This document shows positions 38,526 through 49,428 of a stretch of DNA of 64,000 nt, piece after piece (position 1 is the first letter of the stretch; each line of letters starts with the position of its first letter). The stretch lies in assembly GCF_016653295.1 (NCBI RefSeq), contig NZ_NHSF01000059.1, forward strand, positions 78,162 through 142,161, read 5' to 3'. The notes under the pieces are model-generated. The model saw only the letters and a program-made list of their open reading frames with translations. It ran no database searches and was not told the origin of the DNA. Position numbers and translations under genes: made by a program. This stretch comes from Halochromatium salexigens (GTDB lineage: Bacteria > Pseudomonadota > Gammaproteobacteria > Chromatiales > Chromatiaceae).

Positions 38526-39629
38526 ATGAGCAGGTTGAACCGTCTCTATTCTCCCCCCGAGCTGGGCGCGCCGGGTAAGCGTCAGGCCCAGGACCGACAG
38601 CGCGAGCTGACCCTGGCGGGACTCTTCGTGCTCCTGATGGCCGGCGTGGTCGTCGCCATCCTGCTCTGGCTCGCCCCTGGCCTGTTCGGCGGCTACGACC
38701 TGCGCGCCTACTTCCTCGAAGCCGATGGTCTCGACAGCGGCATCGATGTGATCCAGGAAGGCTTCGTGATCGGCCGGGTGCGTGCCTTGGAGCCGGTCTT
38801 CCAGCGCGATGCCGACCGCGGCGATTGCCCGCCGCCGCCTGCCGCGCGCGCGCCCGAACTGCCCTGTTTCCGCGCCACCCTGCACATTCAGCAGGCCTGG
38901 CCCGTGCCTGGCGAAAGCGTCGCCCAACTGGCCTCGGCGGGCGTGTTGCGTGGCAATATTATCCGCATCCTTCCCGGCCCCTCCGCCGATACCCTGAGCC
39001 CTGGCAGCGTCATCCCGACGATCGAGCGCGAGCCCGATCTGGGCATGCAGATCGCCACCGCCCTGACCCAAGCCCAACGCACGCTCGATGAGCACATCCG
39101 CCCAGCGCTGGCGCAACTGCAGGCGCGTCTCCAGGGCGTCTTGGCGATGTTCGGCGAGCAGGCCGAGGACGGTGACGGCGAGGGGGGCGTTGGAGCCGAT
39201 CTCGGCCAGGGACTGGGCGCGGTGCTCGACAACCTGGTGCAACTGAGCGCCGATATCGAGCAGAGTGTCGACCCGGAACAGATCCAGGCGATCCTGACCA
39301 CCGTGCAGAGCCTCTCCGAGAACCTGGCGAGCGTATCCTCGACCCTGCCCGCGCGCACCGACGACATCCAGGCGGCCGTCGCCCGCTATGGCGCGCTCGC
39401 CGACGAACTCCGGGGCTTGGTCGAGAACAGCCGCCCGAATGTCGAAGGCTCGCTCGACGATGTGCAATATGTGCTGCAAGAACTCTCGGCGGCCCTGGCG
39501 CCGATCCTGGCCAATATCGAGAACGCCTCGCGCAATCTCTCCGCCCTCGCGCGCGAGCTGCGCGAGCAACCCACCTCGCTGCTGCGGGGCCGCGAGCAGG
39601 AGGATCAAACCCCATGGTTCGAGCGTTGA
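38526..39629 (+). CDS. MCE (MlaD-like) substrate-binding protein
   Basis: 367 residues. One N-terminal membrane helix (LAGLFVLLMAGVVVAILLWL) is followed by an MCE domain (YDLRAYFLEADGLDSGIDV, IQEGFVIGRVRAL) and a long helical C-terminus. The helical tail would form a periplasmic tunnel or needle as in other MCE proteins. A proline-rich loop with two Cys (GDCPPPP, LPCFRA) interrupts the MCE domain. The stop overlaps the lipoprotein start by 16 bp. Confidence 0.88.
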   Translation: MSRLNRLYSPPELGAPGKRQAQDRQRELTLAGLFVLLMAGVVVAILLWLAPGLFGGYDLRAYFLEADGLDSGIDVIQEGFVIGRVRALEPVFQRDADRGDCPPPPAARAPELPCFRATLHIQQAWPVPGESVAQLASAGVLRGNIIRILPGPSADTLSPGSVIPTIEREPDLGMQIATALTQAQRTLDEHIRPALAQLQARLQGVLAMFGEQAEDGDGEGGVGADLGQGLGAVLDNLVQLSADIEQSVDPEQIQAILTTVQSLSENLASVSSTLPARTDDIQAAVARYGALADELRGLVENSRPNVEGSLDDVQYVLQELSAALAPILANIENASRNLSALARELREQPTSLLRGREQEDQTPWFER

Positions 39630-40294
39630 TCACGCACCGCCGGTGGGCCGGCGGTCTCGGCCTGTTCCTGCTGATCTGCCTGTTCCTGCTGAGCGGCTGC
39701 GGCTCGGGACCGCCAGTGCGCGAGCATTTCTACAGCCTGCAGCCCGAGGTCAGCGTCACGCCAAGCGCCCAGACTCTCCCTGGCACCTTGCTGGTGACCC
39801 CCTTGGGATCACGGGGATTCCTGGGCGGCACCCAGATCGTCTTTCGCACCGCCGAGGAACCGCTACAGGTGCAGCGCTATGACGACTTCCTCTGGGAGAC
39901 CACGCCCGGACCGGCGCTCGCCGAGGCGTTGATCTCCGCGCTGCGCACCACCAACACCTTTGCCTATACGGTCTCGATTGCCGATCGGGCGCGGGCCGAT
40001 TTCATGCTCAACGGCGAACTCACCCGCCTGGAGCATCGGCCTACCGCCGACCCGCCGGCGGTGAGCCTGGCCATGACGCTCACGCTGATCACCAACCACG
40101 ATCGAGCCACGCGCTTCTCGCACACCTACAGCGGGAGCGAGCCGACCAGGGCGAGCACCCCCGAGGCGATGGTAAGCGCCTTCAACCGCCTGAGCGGGCG
40201 CCTGCTCTCCGAGGCCGTGCGCGATCTCCAGCGCCTGGCGCCACGGCTCGCGCGTGACGCACCGCTCACGCGTGACGCGGCGGGTCGCGACTAA
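39614..40294 (+). CDS. ABC-type transport auxiliary lipoprotein (PqiC-like)
   Basis: 226 residues. The signal and lipobox read LFLLSGCGSG. The domain EHFYSLQPEVS, then TPGPALAEALISALRTT and ADFMLNGELTRLE, fits the auxiliary lipoproteins that accompany MCE systems in the outer membrane. It is the fourth component of the same transporter. Confidence 0.82.
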   Translation: MVRALITHRRWAGGLGLFLLICLFLLSGCGSGPPVREHFYSLQPEVSVTPSAQTLPGTLLVTPLGSRGFLGGTQIVFRTAEEPLQVQRYDDFLWETTPGPALAEALISALRTTNTFAYTVSIADRARADFMLNGELTRLEHRPTADPPAVSLAMTLTLITNHDRATRFSHTYSGSEPTRASTPEAMVSAFNRLSGRLLSEAVRDLQRLAPRLARDAPLTRDAAGRD

Positions 40295-40297
40295 ACC

Positions 40298-41806
<1,509 letters not shown>

Positions 41807-41815
41807 GCGCTCGCG

Positions 41816-42718
41816 ATGGACTTCGCTGCCTATGCCCATCTGTGGATCCTTTTCTCGCTGCTCTCGGCGTTCTTCCATGCCTCGCGGCTCGCGGTCACCA
41901 AACACCTGAGCCTGACCCTGTCGGCGCGTGCGCTCACGCTCTATGTCAACCTCGCCAGCCTGCTGGTGACCCTGCCACTGGTGATCTGGTCTCACCAGTT
42001 CCCGGTCGATGATCCGGTCTATCTCGGCGCGGTGCTCTTGGGCGGGCTCCTCTCCGGCCTGGGGGGGTGGTCGCTGAATGTCGCCATCAAGCGCAGTGAG
42101 GTCTCGCTGGTGGGACCGATCTTGACGCTGACGCCAGCGTTCGTGATCGTCATCGAATGGCTGCTCACCGATACCCTGCCCGGCCCCTTCGGTTTCGTCG
42201 GCATCGGCTTGTTGATCATCGGCAGCTATGTGCTCTCGCTCGGCGCCGCGGAGGAGGACTGGTACCAACCGCTGCTGCGTCTGGTCACCAATCCGGGCAG
42301 CGCCTTCACGTTGACCGCAACCGGCTGCTTCGCCGCCGCCTCCACCCTCGGGCGCATCGGCATCGAGCGCTCCGATCCGCTCTCGTTCGCGGTGGTGGTC
42401 GCGGTGGTCAATCCCCTGGTCCTGTTCACGCTGTTCAGCCTCCAGGACCGGCGCTTCTATCGCGAGGTGTTGCCCCCGGATCTGGCCCGCCAGACCAAGC
42501 CGCTGCTGCTGCTCGGGCTGCTCTTCGCGCTCATGCGCCTGGCCGATCAGATCGCACTCAGCATGACGCTCGCCAGCTATGCGATGGCAGTCAAGCGCGC
42601 CGCCGGTATGTTCTCGGTGCTGATCGGGCGCTGGTGCTTCGCCGAGGGCGGCACCCGCACCAAGCTGATCGGCAGCGCCATCATGCTGTTCGGCCTATTC
42701 GTGCTGACGCAGCTCTAG
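41816..42718 (+). CDS. EamA/DMT-family transporter
   Basis: 300 residues, about ten hydrophobic helices in two halves (SLVGPILTLTPAFVIVIEW in the first, YAMAVKRAAGMFSVLIGRW in the second). The layout and the motif near the end of each half match drug/metabolite exporters of the EamA family. Substrate unknown. The start is 9 bp after the preceding stop. Confidence 0.8.
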   Translation: MDFAAYAHLWILFSLLSAFFHASRLAVTKHLSLTLSARALTLYVNLASLLVTLPLVIWSHQFPVDDPVYLGAVLLGGLLSGLGGWSLNVAIKRSEVSLVGPILTLTPAFVIVIEWLLTDTLPGPFGFVGIGLLIIGSYVLSLGAAEEDWYQPLLRLVTNPGSAFTLTATGCFAAASTLGRIGIERSDPLSFAVVVAVVNPLVLFTLFSLQDRRFYREVLPPDLARQTKPLLLLGLLFALMRLADQIALSMTLASYAMAVKRAAGMFSVLIGRWCFAEGGTRTKLIGSAIMLFGLFVLTQL

Positions 42719-42874
42719 CCGAGACGCCGCGACTGATAGCTCGTCAACGGTGCTGGACAAGCCCTGAGGATGACCGCAACTGGATCGGCCGACGACCACT
42801 CAATTCGACGCGAACCGAGCGACGTCGATCGAGACCGCATGACTATGCACGCTCGTTCAAAGGGCGAGTCCAGG

Positions 42875-43372
42875 TTAATAGAGGTAGGGAATGAACTTGC
42901 GCACGCGCCGCGCATAGTCGTGATACTCGGGATGGCGCGCGCTCAGCCAGGCCTCCTCCTTGCGTGCCTTGAAATCGAAGAACAGGAAGCCGACGATCAG
43001 GAGCAGAACATGCGATAGGCTGAGCGTGTAGAGGGTCCAGGCCAGGGCAGCGCTCAACAGGCTCGAATAGAGCGGATGGCGCACCAGCGCGTAGACGCCA
43101 TGTTGCACCACCTGGCTATGATCGACCGGATAGGGCAAGGGCGTCAGATAATCACGGAGATGATGAGAGCCCAGGGCCGCAAAGATCAGCGCCGCGAGCG
43201 CTAAGGGCACGGCCAGGATCAGCCGCGGCAGCAGCAGATCGGCAAACAGGCCGGGTGAGAGCCCGGGGTGCCACACTGGGGTGATGGCAAAAATGAGCAT
43301 CAGCGCGAACTGGATCGCGACGAGCAGCTCGCCGCGCCGTCCGAACCCGGGTCGAGCGCTGGATGGATTCAT
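42875..43372 (-). CDS. Isoprenylcysteine carboxyl methyltransferase-like membrane protein
   Basis: 165 residues, four to five helices. GVYALVRHPLYSSLLSAAL and FFDFKARKEEAWLSARHPEY match the SAM-binding end of the ICMT/PEMT family. Bacterial substrates are mostly unknown. It is convergent with the EamA gene. Confidence 0.78.
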   Translation of the reverse strand: MNPSSARPGFGRRGELLVAIQFALMLIFAITPVWHPGLSPGLFADLLLPRLILAVPLALAALIFAALGSHHLRDYLTPLPYPVDHSQVVQHGVYALVRHPLYSSLLSAALAWTLYTLSLSHVLLLIVGFLFFDFKARKEEAWLSARHPEYHDYARRVRKFIPYLY

Positions 43373-43528
43373 GAGAGTCTCCGCTATCGGCGTTATCAGA
43401 GCCCTTCAGTATCTCATCCGCCCGCCTGCCGTGTTGGGTTCAATCACCGCCGAGGCGGCACCAACGGCCTCCCGGATGCTAACTCTGGTGCTGGACCCAA
43501 GCCGCCCAAGCGTCCAGACTGTCTCGCC

Positions 43529-44101
43529 ATGCTCAAGCCCATACTCGCATTGCTCCTCGTCATGACCACGTCCGCCCTCGCCTATAACCTCGGCCTGATC
43601 GATGATTGCCGCCACCCAGACACGCAATCCACGCTTGGAACCACTTGGCGCCTAGCCACTGATCGTGTCATGGGCGGGGTCTCGGAGGCACGCATGACCA
43701 AGCGTATAGTCGATGAGCGCCCGGCCTTGTGCCTAAACGGTCGCGTGAGCCTGGAGAACAACGGCGGTTTCGTGCAGATGCACCTCGACTTGTCCCCTGA
43801 TCCCGGCCCGGTCGACGCCAGCGCCTTCGACGGCATCCGGTTGATCGTGCGCGGTGATGGTGCCGATTACAATATTCATCTCAAGACGACGGCAACGACC
43901 CTGCCCTGGCAATCCTACCGAGCTACCTTCAGCACCGACTCGCAATGGCGTGAACAGCGGTTACCGTTTGTGGCATTCGAGCCGCACCGTTTAGGCGACT
44001 CCTTTGATCCGAGCCAACTCGAGCGCCTTGGCGTCGTGGCGATCGGCCGGGCGATGACGGCCGATGTCTGCATCGCCGAGATCGGTTTCTATTCGCACTA
44101 G
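43529..44101 (+). CDS. CIA30-family protein
   Basis: 190 residues from MLKPILALLLVM, with a signal peptide ending near ALA. TWRLATDRVMGGVSEARMT and LENNGGFVQMHLDL are the hallmark of the CIA30 (NDUFAF1-like) galactose-binding fold. Bacterial members are often periplasmic and of unknown role. The in-frame extension upstream is rejected because the signal peptide defines the start. Confidence 0.82.
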   Translation: MLKPILALLLVMTTSALAYNLGLIDDCRHPDTQSTLGTTWRLATDRVMGGVSEARMTKRIVDERPALCLNGRVSLENNGGFVQMHLDLSPDPGPVDASAFDGIRLIVRGDGADYNIHLKTTATTLPWQSYRATFSTDSQWREQRLPFVAFEPHRLGDSFDPSQLERLGVVAIGRAMTADVCIAEIGFYSH

Positions 44102-44160
44102 CACCTTCTCGCACCCTCGCCACCGGGGTTAGCCCAGGCGTCTCGCCTCAGCCCCCATCC

Positions 44161-44217
44161 AGAGCAGGCCCGCATCCGCGCTCGCTAGCGCGCGACTCGA
44201 TCCCGTTGGCCTGCTCT
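44161..44217. terminator. Nested inverted repeat downstream of the CIA30 gene
   Basis: AGAGCAGGCC (44161-44170) pairs with GGCCTGCTCT (44208-44217). Inside lies a second hairpin CGCGCT-CGCT-AGCGCG. There is no T-run, so it may be a factor-assisted terminator or a REP-like element insulating the dcw cluster. Confidence 0.4.
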
Positions 44218-44382
44218 AGTCCCCTTACCTCCGCGCGATCAAGCACTCGGCAAAGACTCCGATATCCGGGGTCAATAATCGAGGCTAGGCCTCAGAAAAC
44301 GTTTACTAATCGCCTCTTCAAACAATTTTTTCAAAGTTGCCGTAATCACCTTGTCTTACAACGAAAATCGGCATTTTCAACC

Positions 44383-44411
44383 TTGACCTGCGGAAACCGC
44401 CCTCTTAAGAT
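44383..44411 (+). promoter_or_regulatory. Sigma70 promoter of the dcw cluster (Pmra)
   Basis: TTGACC (44383-44388), 17-bp spacer, TAAGAT (44406-44411). It lies 66 bp upstream of mraZ and immediately before the MraZ boxes, which fits autoregulated Pmra. The remaining 375-bp gene-free stretch 44102-44476 holds the nested inverted repeat and nothing else recognisable. Confidence 0.75.
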
Positions 44412-44420
44412 TGAGAAAAA

Positions 44421-44446
44421 GTGGGGCAAGGTGGAGTCTTGGGGAG
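44421..44446 (+). promoter_or_regulatory. Three MraZ-binding boxes
   Basis: GTGGGG, GTGGAG and GGGGAG repeat at an exact 10-bp interval (44421, 44431, 44441). Tandem TGGGN boxes at one helical turn are the known MraZ operator. Their position just downstream of the -10 suits repression by MraZ. Confidence 0.7.
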
Positions 44447-44476
44447 CGACTGATCGCCTCTTAAAGAGGGCTGGTC

Positions 44477-44929
44477 ATGTTTCGGGGGACACAATTTCTG
44501 AGCCTAGACGCGAAAGGACGGCTTGCGATCCCTTCGCGTCAACGCGAGCGGCTGATGCAGCTCTGCGACTCTCATCTTGTCATCACCGCCCACCCGCAGC
44601 GGTGCCTACTGATCTATCCAGAGCCCGGCTTTGCCGAGCTTGAGCGCAAGCTCAACGCGATGCCCGCGCATCTCGAGGAGACGACGGCGCTTCAGCGGTT
44701 GTTGATCGGTTACGCGAACGACGTCGACATGGACGCTCAGGGGCGCGTGCTCCTAACACCAGCGCAGCGTGAATTCGCTGCCCTGGAGAAGCGCGTCGCG
44801 CTGGTCGGCATGGTGAATCGCTTCGAACTCTGGGACGAGGCCGCCTGGCAGGCGACGATCAAGGAGGCTGAAGGGGTCGACCTCGCGAGGTTGGCCAACA
44901 ATCCGGAAACGGCATCGTTCTCGTTCTAA
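44477..44929 (+). CDS. mraZ: Transcriptional regulator MraZ
   Basis: 150 residues. Two AbrB-like halves: MFRGTQFLSLDAKGRLAIPS and NDVDMDAQGRVLLTPAQREF, each with the D-x-x-GR motif. It represses the dcw promoter. It heads the cluster, with rsmH 51 bp downstream. Confidence 0.95.
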   Translation: MFRGTQFLSLDAKGRLAIPSRQRERLMQLCDSHLVITAHPQRCLLIYPEPGFAELERKLNAMPAHLEETTALQRLLIGYANDVDMDAQGRVLLTPAQREFAALEKRVALVGMVNRFELWDEAAWQATIKEAEGVDLARLANNPETASFSF

Positions 44930-44980
44930 ACCTGAACCAGAACCAGAACAGCAGCAAATACATAGGGGGCGAGCCAGTCG

Positions 44981-45913
44981 ATGGCATCGCATGAGCATGT
45001 CCCGGTGCTATTGGAAGAGAGCATGCAGGCTTTGGCAATCAGCACACATGGCCGCTACCTGGACGGCACCTTCGGTCGCGGTGGCCATGCCCGCGCGCTG
45101 CTAGCCCGACTTGGGCCTGCGGGACGGCTGCTGGCCGTTGACCGCGATCCCGAGGCGCTCGCGGCCGGCCAAGCCCTGGCGGCCAGCGACCCGCGCTTGG
45201 AGGTCGAGCAGGTCCGCTACTCGCAGCTCCCCGCGCTTGCGCGAGCGCGCGGCTGGACGGGGCGGATCGACGGCCTCCTGCTCGATCTCGGCGTCTCCTC
45301 GCCGCAACTGGACCAACCCGCCCGTGGCTTCAGCTTCCATGCCGATGCCCCGCTCGACATGCGCATGGACCCGAGCAGCGGACAGAGTGCCGCCGACTGG
45401 CTTGCGAGCGCCAGCGAGCAGGCCATCGCCAGCGTCCTCAAGGAGCTGGGCGAGGAGCGCTTCGCCCGCCGCATCGCCCGCGCCATCGTCGCCGCGCGGC
45501 AACAGCAGCCGCTGACCACGACCGGCCAGCTCGCCGCCCTGATCGAGCGCGCGGTGCCCACGCGCGAGCCCGGAAAGCACCCGGCCACGCGCAGCTTCCA
45601 GGCCATCCGCATCCAGATCAATGGCGAACTCGACGAATTGCGCAGCGCCCTCGCCGGCGTCTGCGACCTGCTCGCCAGCGGTGGTCGCTTGGTCGTGATC
45701 AGCTTCCATTCGCTCGAGGATCGGCTGGTGAAGCGCTTCATCCGCGACGAGGCCCAGGGCGCGAACATCCCCAAGGGCGTGCCGGTGCGCGACGCCGAGC
45801 TGTGCCGACGCCTGCGCATCATTGGCTCCCCGGTGCGCCCCTCGGCGGCGGAGATCGAGCGCAACCCACGCGCGCGCAGCGCCGTGCTGCGCGCCGCCGA
45901 GAGGTTGCCATGA
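44981..45913 (+). CDS. rsmH: 16S rRNA (cytosine1402-N4)-methyltransferase
   Basis: 310 residues; AGGGGG lies upstream of the ATG. The SAM site is DGTFGRGGHARALLARLGP, followed by LLDLGVSSPQLDQPARGFSF and VISFHSLEDRLVKRF, all RsmH hallmarks. It methylates C1402 in the ribosomal P site. The stop overlaps ftsL by ATGA. Confidence 0.96.
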   Translation: MASHEHVPVLLEESMQALAISTHGRYLDGTFGRGGHARALLARLGPAGRLLAVDRDPEALAAGQALAASDPRLEVEQVRYSQLPALARARGWTGRIDGLLLDLGVSSPQLDQPARGFSFHADAPLDMRMDPSSGQSAADWLASASEQAIASVLKELGEERFARRIARAIVAARQQQPLTTTGQLAALIERAVPTREPGKHPATRSFQAIRIQINGELDELRSALAGVCDLLASGGRLVVISFHSLEDRLVKRFIRDEAQGANIPKGVPVRDAELCRRLRIIGSPVRPSAAEIERNPRARSAVLRAAERLP

Positions 45914-46215
45914 CCCCTCCAGGATCGCGTATCGGAGCCCTCATCGGGATCGGCCTCCTCGGCCTCGCCGTGGTCACCACGGCCACCGCCGTGGTCTATG
46001 TCAAGTATCTGACCCGCGTCGAATTCGTCGACCTGCAGGCGGTGCGCGCCGCGCGCGATGCACTCGATGTCGAATGGGGCCGGCTGCGCATCGAGGAAGC
46101 GGCGATGGGCACGCAAACCCGCATCGAGCGTACCGCCCGCCAGTCGTTGAAGATGCATCTGCCGCGCACCGGCGAGCTGCGTGTCGTCGAGGTCAAGCGC
46201 GATGATCGGAGCTGA
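45910..46215 (+). CDS. ftsL: Cell division protein FtsL
   Basis: 101 residues from MTPPGSRIGALIG; ATGA overlap with rsmH fixes the start. One membrane helix (LIGIGLLGLAVVTTATAVVY) and a periplasmic leucine-zipper-like helix follow. With FtsB and FtsQ it activates FtsWI. Confidence 0.9.
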   Translation: MTPPGSRIGALIGIGLLGLAVVTTATAVVYVKYLTRVEFVDLQAVRAARDALDVEWGRLRIEEAAMGTQTRIERTARQSLKMHLPRTGELRVVEVKRDDRS

Positions 46216-48001
46216 TCGCAAGGCGGGCCGCAAGACGGGGCACACACAGGGCCGTCAACGGCGAGCATCGGCACCGCATGCACGCGTAGGCGGGCGTTTC
46301 GACGCGCGGCGCATGCTCATCGGCCTGGTGCTGGCGGCGGCCTTCGTCTCGGTGACCGCCAGCGCCTTCTATCGTCAGGTGGTCGAGACCGACTTCCTCA
46401 AGAACGAAGGCACCAAGCGCTTCCTGCGCGACCGCGAGATCCCGGCCCGTCGCGGCATCATCATGGATCGCAATGGCGAGCCGCTCGCGATCAGCACCGC
46501 CGTGGCGACCATCTGGGCCGACCCCCAACACTTGATCGCGCGCGCCGACGCCTTCGAGGCCCTGGCCCGCGCGCTCGAGGAGCCAGAGGAGGCCTTGGCG
46601 GCACGGATCGCCCAATATGCGAACAAGGGCCGGCGCTACATGTATCTGCAGCGCCGGGTCGAACCGCACCGCGCGCGCGCGGTCGAGGACGTGGTCGAGA
46701 CCTATCGCCTCGCCGGTGTGGGCATGGATACCGAGTATCGCCGCTTCTACCCAAGCGGCGAGATCCTGGGCCAGGTGGTGGGCTTCACCGGCATCGACGA
46801 TCAGGGACAAGAAGGCATCGAGCTGATCCGCAACGACCAGCTCGAGGCCAACCCCGGCAAGCGCCGGGTGATCCAGGATGGACATCGGCGCATCGTCGAG
46901 GAGGTCGAGCAATTGCGCGCGCCGGTGCATGGCGAGGATGTCGTGCTCAGCATCGACCAGCGCCTCCAGTTCCTGGCCTATCGCGAACTCAAGCGCGCGG
47001 TCGAGGAGCACCAGGCCATCGGCGGCTCCGCGGCGCTGTTGGACGTGCGCACCGGCGAGATCCTCGCCTTGGTCAATCAGCCTTCGTTCAACCCCAATCA
47101 GCCGCGGCGTGAATCCGCCGAGGCGCGCCGCAACCGCGCGCTCACCGATGTCTTCGAGCCCGGCTCCACGGTCAAGCCCTTCGTCATCGCCGCCGCGCTC
47201 GAGCGCGGCCTGATCAAGCCGCACACCGCGATCGACACCTCGCCCGGTGTGCTGCGCATCGGCAGGAATCGGGTGCGCGACTATCGCGACCTCGGCCAGC
47301 TCGATACCACCAGCATCCTCACCAAATCCAGCAATGTCGGCGTGGTCAAGATCGCCCAGCAGATGGACCGGGCGGTGCTCTGGCAGCTCTATGGGGCGAT
47401 TGGCTTCGGCCAGACGACCGAGGTCGGTTTCCCCGGAGAACGCACCGGCTACCTGCCTCATTATTCGGATTGGTCGAGTTTCGAGCATGCCACACTGGCG
47501 TTCGGCTACGGGCTCAATGTCACCACCCTGCAACTGGCCCAGGCCTACGCGATCATCGCCGCCGATGGCCTCAAGCGGCCCATGACCCTGTTCCGGCGCG
47601 ATCGCATTCCGCCCGCCGAACGGGTGTTGACGCCTGCCACCGCGCGGGCCGTGCGACAGATGCTCGAAACCGTGATCTCGAGCGACGGCACCGCCCGGCG
47701 CGCCGCGATTCCGGGGTATCGGGTGGCGGGCAAGACCGGCACCGCGAAGAAGGCCACGGCGAACGGTTATGTCGACGGCAAGTACCAGTCCGTGTTCGTC
47801 GCCATGGTGCCGGTCACCGAGCCGCGTTTCGTGATGGTGGTGATGGTCGACGAGCCGAGTGGCGAGGACTATTACGGCGGCCTGGTCGCCGCGCCGACCT
47901 TCGCCAAGGTGATGCCGGCGGCGCTGCGGCTCTACAATGTCGCGCCCGATGATCCCAAGCATCCCCTGATCCTGACCTCGGCCCCGGAGGCCCCGCGATG
48001 A
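46202..48001 (+). CDS. ftsI: Septal transpeptidase FtsI (PBP3)
   Basis: 599 residues from MIGADRKAGRK (seven more codons are possible, overlapping ftsL). A membrane helix, a PBP dimerisation domain and a transpeptidase domain with SxxK in EPGSTVKPF, SxN in KSSNVG and KTG in GKTGTAKKA. It crosslinks septal peptidoglycan with FtsW. The stop overlaps murF by ATGA, with no room for murE, which usually follows ftsI. Confidence 0.95.
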   Translation: MIGADRKAGRKTGHTQGRQRRASAPHARVGGRFDARRMLIGLVLAAAFVSVTASAFYRQVVETDFLKNEGTKRFLRDREIPARRGIIMDRNGEPLAISTAVATIWADPQHLIARADAFEALARALEEPEEALAARIAQYANKGRRYMYLQRRVEPHRARAVEDVVETYRLAGVGMDTEYRRFYPSGEILGQVVGFTGIDDQGQEGIELIRNDQLEANPGKRRVIQDGHRRIVEEVEQLRAPVHGEDVVLSIDQRLQFLAYRELKRAVEEHQAIGGSAALLDVRTGEILALVNQPSFNPNQPRRESAEARRNRALTDVFEPGSTVKPFVIAAALERGLIKPHTAIDTSPGVLRIGRNRVRDYRDLGQLDTTSILTKSSNVGVVKIAQQMDRAVLWQLYGAIGFGQTTEVGFPGERTGYLPHYSDWSSFEHATLAFGYGLNVTTLQLAQAYAIIAADGLKRPMTLFRRDRIPPAERVLTPATARAVRQMLETVISSDGTARRAAIPGYRVAGKTGTAKKATANGYVDGKYQSVFVAMVPVTEPRFVMVVMVDEPSGEDYYGGLVAAPTFAKVMPAALRLYNVAPDDPKHPLILTSAPEAPR

Positions 48002-49425
48002 GCACCGCACCCGCCTCGACACCCGCCGCCGCGAGCGATCCGCCCCGGTGGACGCTCGCCGCTGCCGCCGAGGCCATCGGCGCGCGGCTCAGCGGGGCGG
48101 ATGGCCCCTTCGCCGGTGTCACCACCGACAGCCGAGGCGACTGTCGAGACCGCCTCTTCATCGCCCTGCGCGGGGTGCGTTTCGACGGCCACGACTATGT
48201 CGCCGAGGCCGCCGCCAACGGTGCCATCGCCGCGCTGGTCGAGCAGGCGTTGGACGACGACCCGCTGCCTCAGCTCATCGTCGCCGACAGCCGGCTCGCC
48301 CTGGGGCGACTGGCCGCCGCCTGGCGCGATCGCATCGCGGCGCGGGTGATCGCCATCACCGGCAGCAACGGCAAGACCACAGTCAAGGAGATGCTGGCCG
48401 CCATCCTCGCGCAGGTCGGTCCCACCCGCGCCACCGAGGGCAACCTCAACAACGACATCGGCATGCCGCTGACCCTGCTCGGTGCGCGCGACGAGCGGTT
48501 CCTGATCCTCGAGATGGGCGCCAACCATCATGGCGAGATCGGCTATCTCACCGAGATCGCGCGCCCCGATGTGGCGCTCATCACCAACGCCGGCCGCGCC
48601 CATCTCGAGGGCTTCGGCAGTGTCGAGGGCGTCGCCCACGCCAAGGGCGAGATCGCGCGCGGCCTGCCCGCCGACGGCACCTTCGTGTTCATGGCCGACG
48701 TGCCCTGGACGCCACTCTGGCAAGACCTGGCCGAGGCACGCCCGACCCTGAGCTTCGGCACCGGCCCGAATGCGCAGGTGCATGCCGACGAGCAGGCCAT
48801 CACCCAGACCTGGGATGCCGACGGCTTCCGTAGCCACTTCCGCGCGATGATCCACGGCGCCGAGCTTGAGATCGCGCTGCCCTTGGCCGGCTCCCACAAT
48901 GTCCGCAATGCCCTGGCGGCGATCGCCGGCGCCACCGCCCTGGGCATCGATCCAGCCGCGATCCGCGCCGGCCTCGAGCGCTTGCACCCGGTCGCGCGTC
49001 GCCTGCAACCGCGTCGCGCCCGAAATGGTGCCAAACTCCTCGACGACAGCTATAACGCCAACCCGGACTCGCTCGCGGCCGCCGTGGATGTGCTCACCGC
49101 GTTGCCGTTGCCGAGCGATGGGCGCCACCTGCTGGTGCTCGGGGATTTCGGCGAGCTGGGCGCCGACAGCGTCGAGGTGCACCACGAGATGGGCGTCGCG
49201 GCACGCGCGGCGGGCGCCAGCGCCCTCTATGCGCTCGGCCCGCTGAGCACGCACGCGGTCGCAGGCTTTGGCGAGGGCGCGCGGCATTTCACCGATCAAC
49301 ACCGCTTGATCGAGACACTGCGCGCCGAGACCGGCCCGGCGGATGTGCTCTTGATCAAGGGCTCACGCCGCGCGGCCATGGATCGCGTCGCCGATGCCCT
49401 ATGCACGGACCGAGAGGAACACTAA
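47998..49425 (+). CDS. murF: UDP-MurNAc-tripeptide--D-alanyl-D-alanine ligase
   Basis: 475 residues. ATP loop ITGSNGKTTVKEM; MurF-specific TEGNLNNDIGMPLTLL and MGANHHGEIGYL. It adds D-Ala-D-Ala to complete the pentapeptide. It directly follows ftsI, and murE is absent here. Confidence 0.95.
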   Translation: MSTAPASTPAAASDPPRWTLAAAAEAIGARLSGADGPFAGVTTDSRGDCRDRLFIALRGVRFDGHDYVAEAAANGAIAALVEQALDDDPLPQLIVADSRLALGRLAAAWRDRIAARVIAITGSNGKTTVKEMLAAILAQVGPTRATEGNLNNDIGMPLTLLGARDERFLILEMGANHHGEIGYLTEIARPDVALITNAGRAHLEGFGSVEGVAHAKGEIARGLPADGTFVFMADVPWTPLWQDLAEARPTLSFGTGPNAQVHADEQAITQTWDADGFRSHFRAMIHGAELEIALPLAGSHNVRNALAAIAGATALGIDPAAIRAGLERLHPVARRLQPRRARNGAKLLDDSYNANPDSLAAAVDVLTALPLPSDGRHLLVLGDFGELGADSVEVHHEMGVAARAAGASALYALGPLSTHAVAGFGEGARHFTDQHRLIETLRAETGPADVLLIKGSRRAAMDRVADALCTDREEH

Positions 49426-49428
49426 CGG

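Noticed and set aside
46193-48022. A 609-codon minus-strand ORF opposite ftsI
   Set aside because: Exact antisense shadow of ftsI, which has all penicillin-binding motifs.
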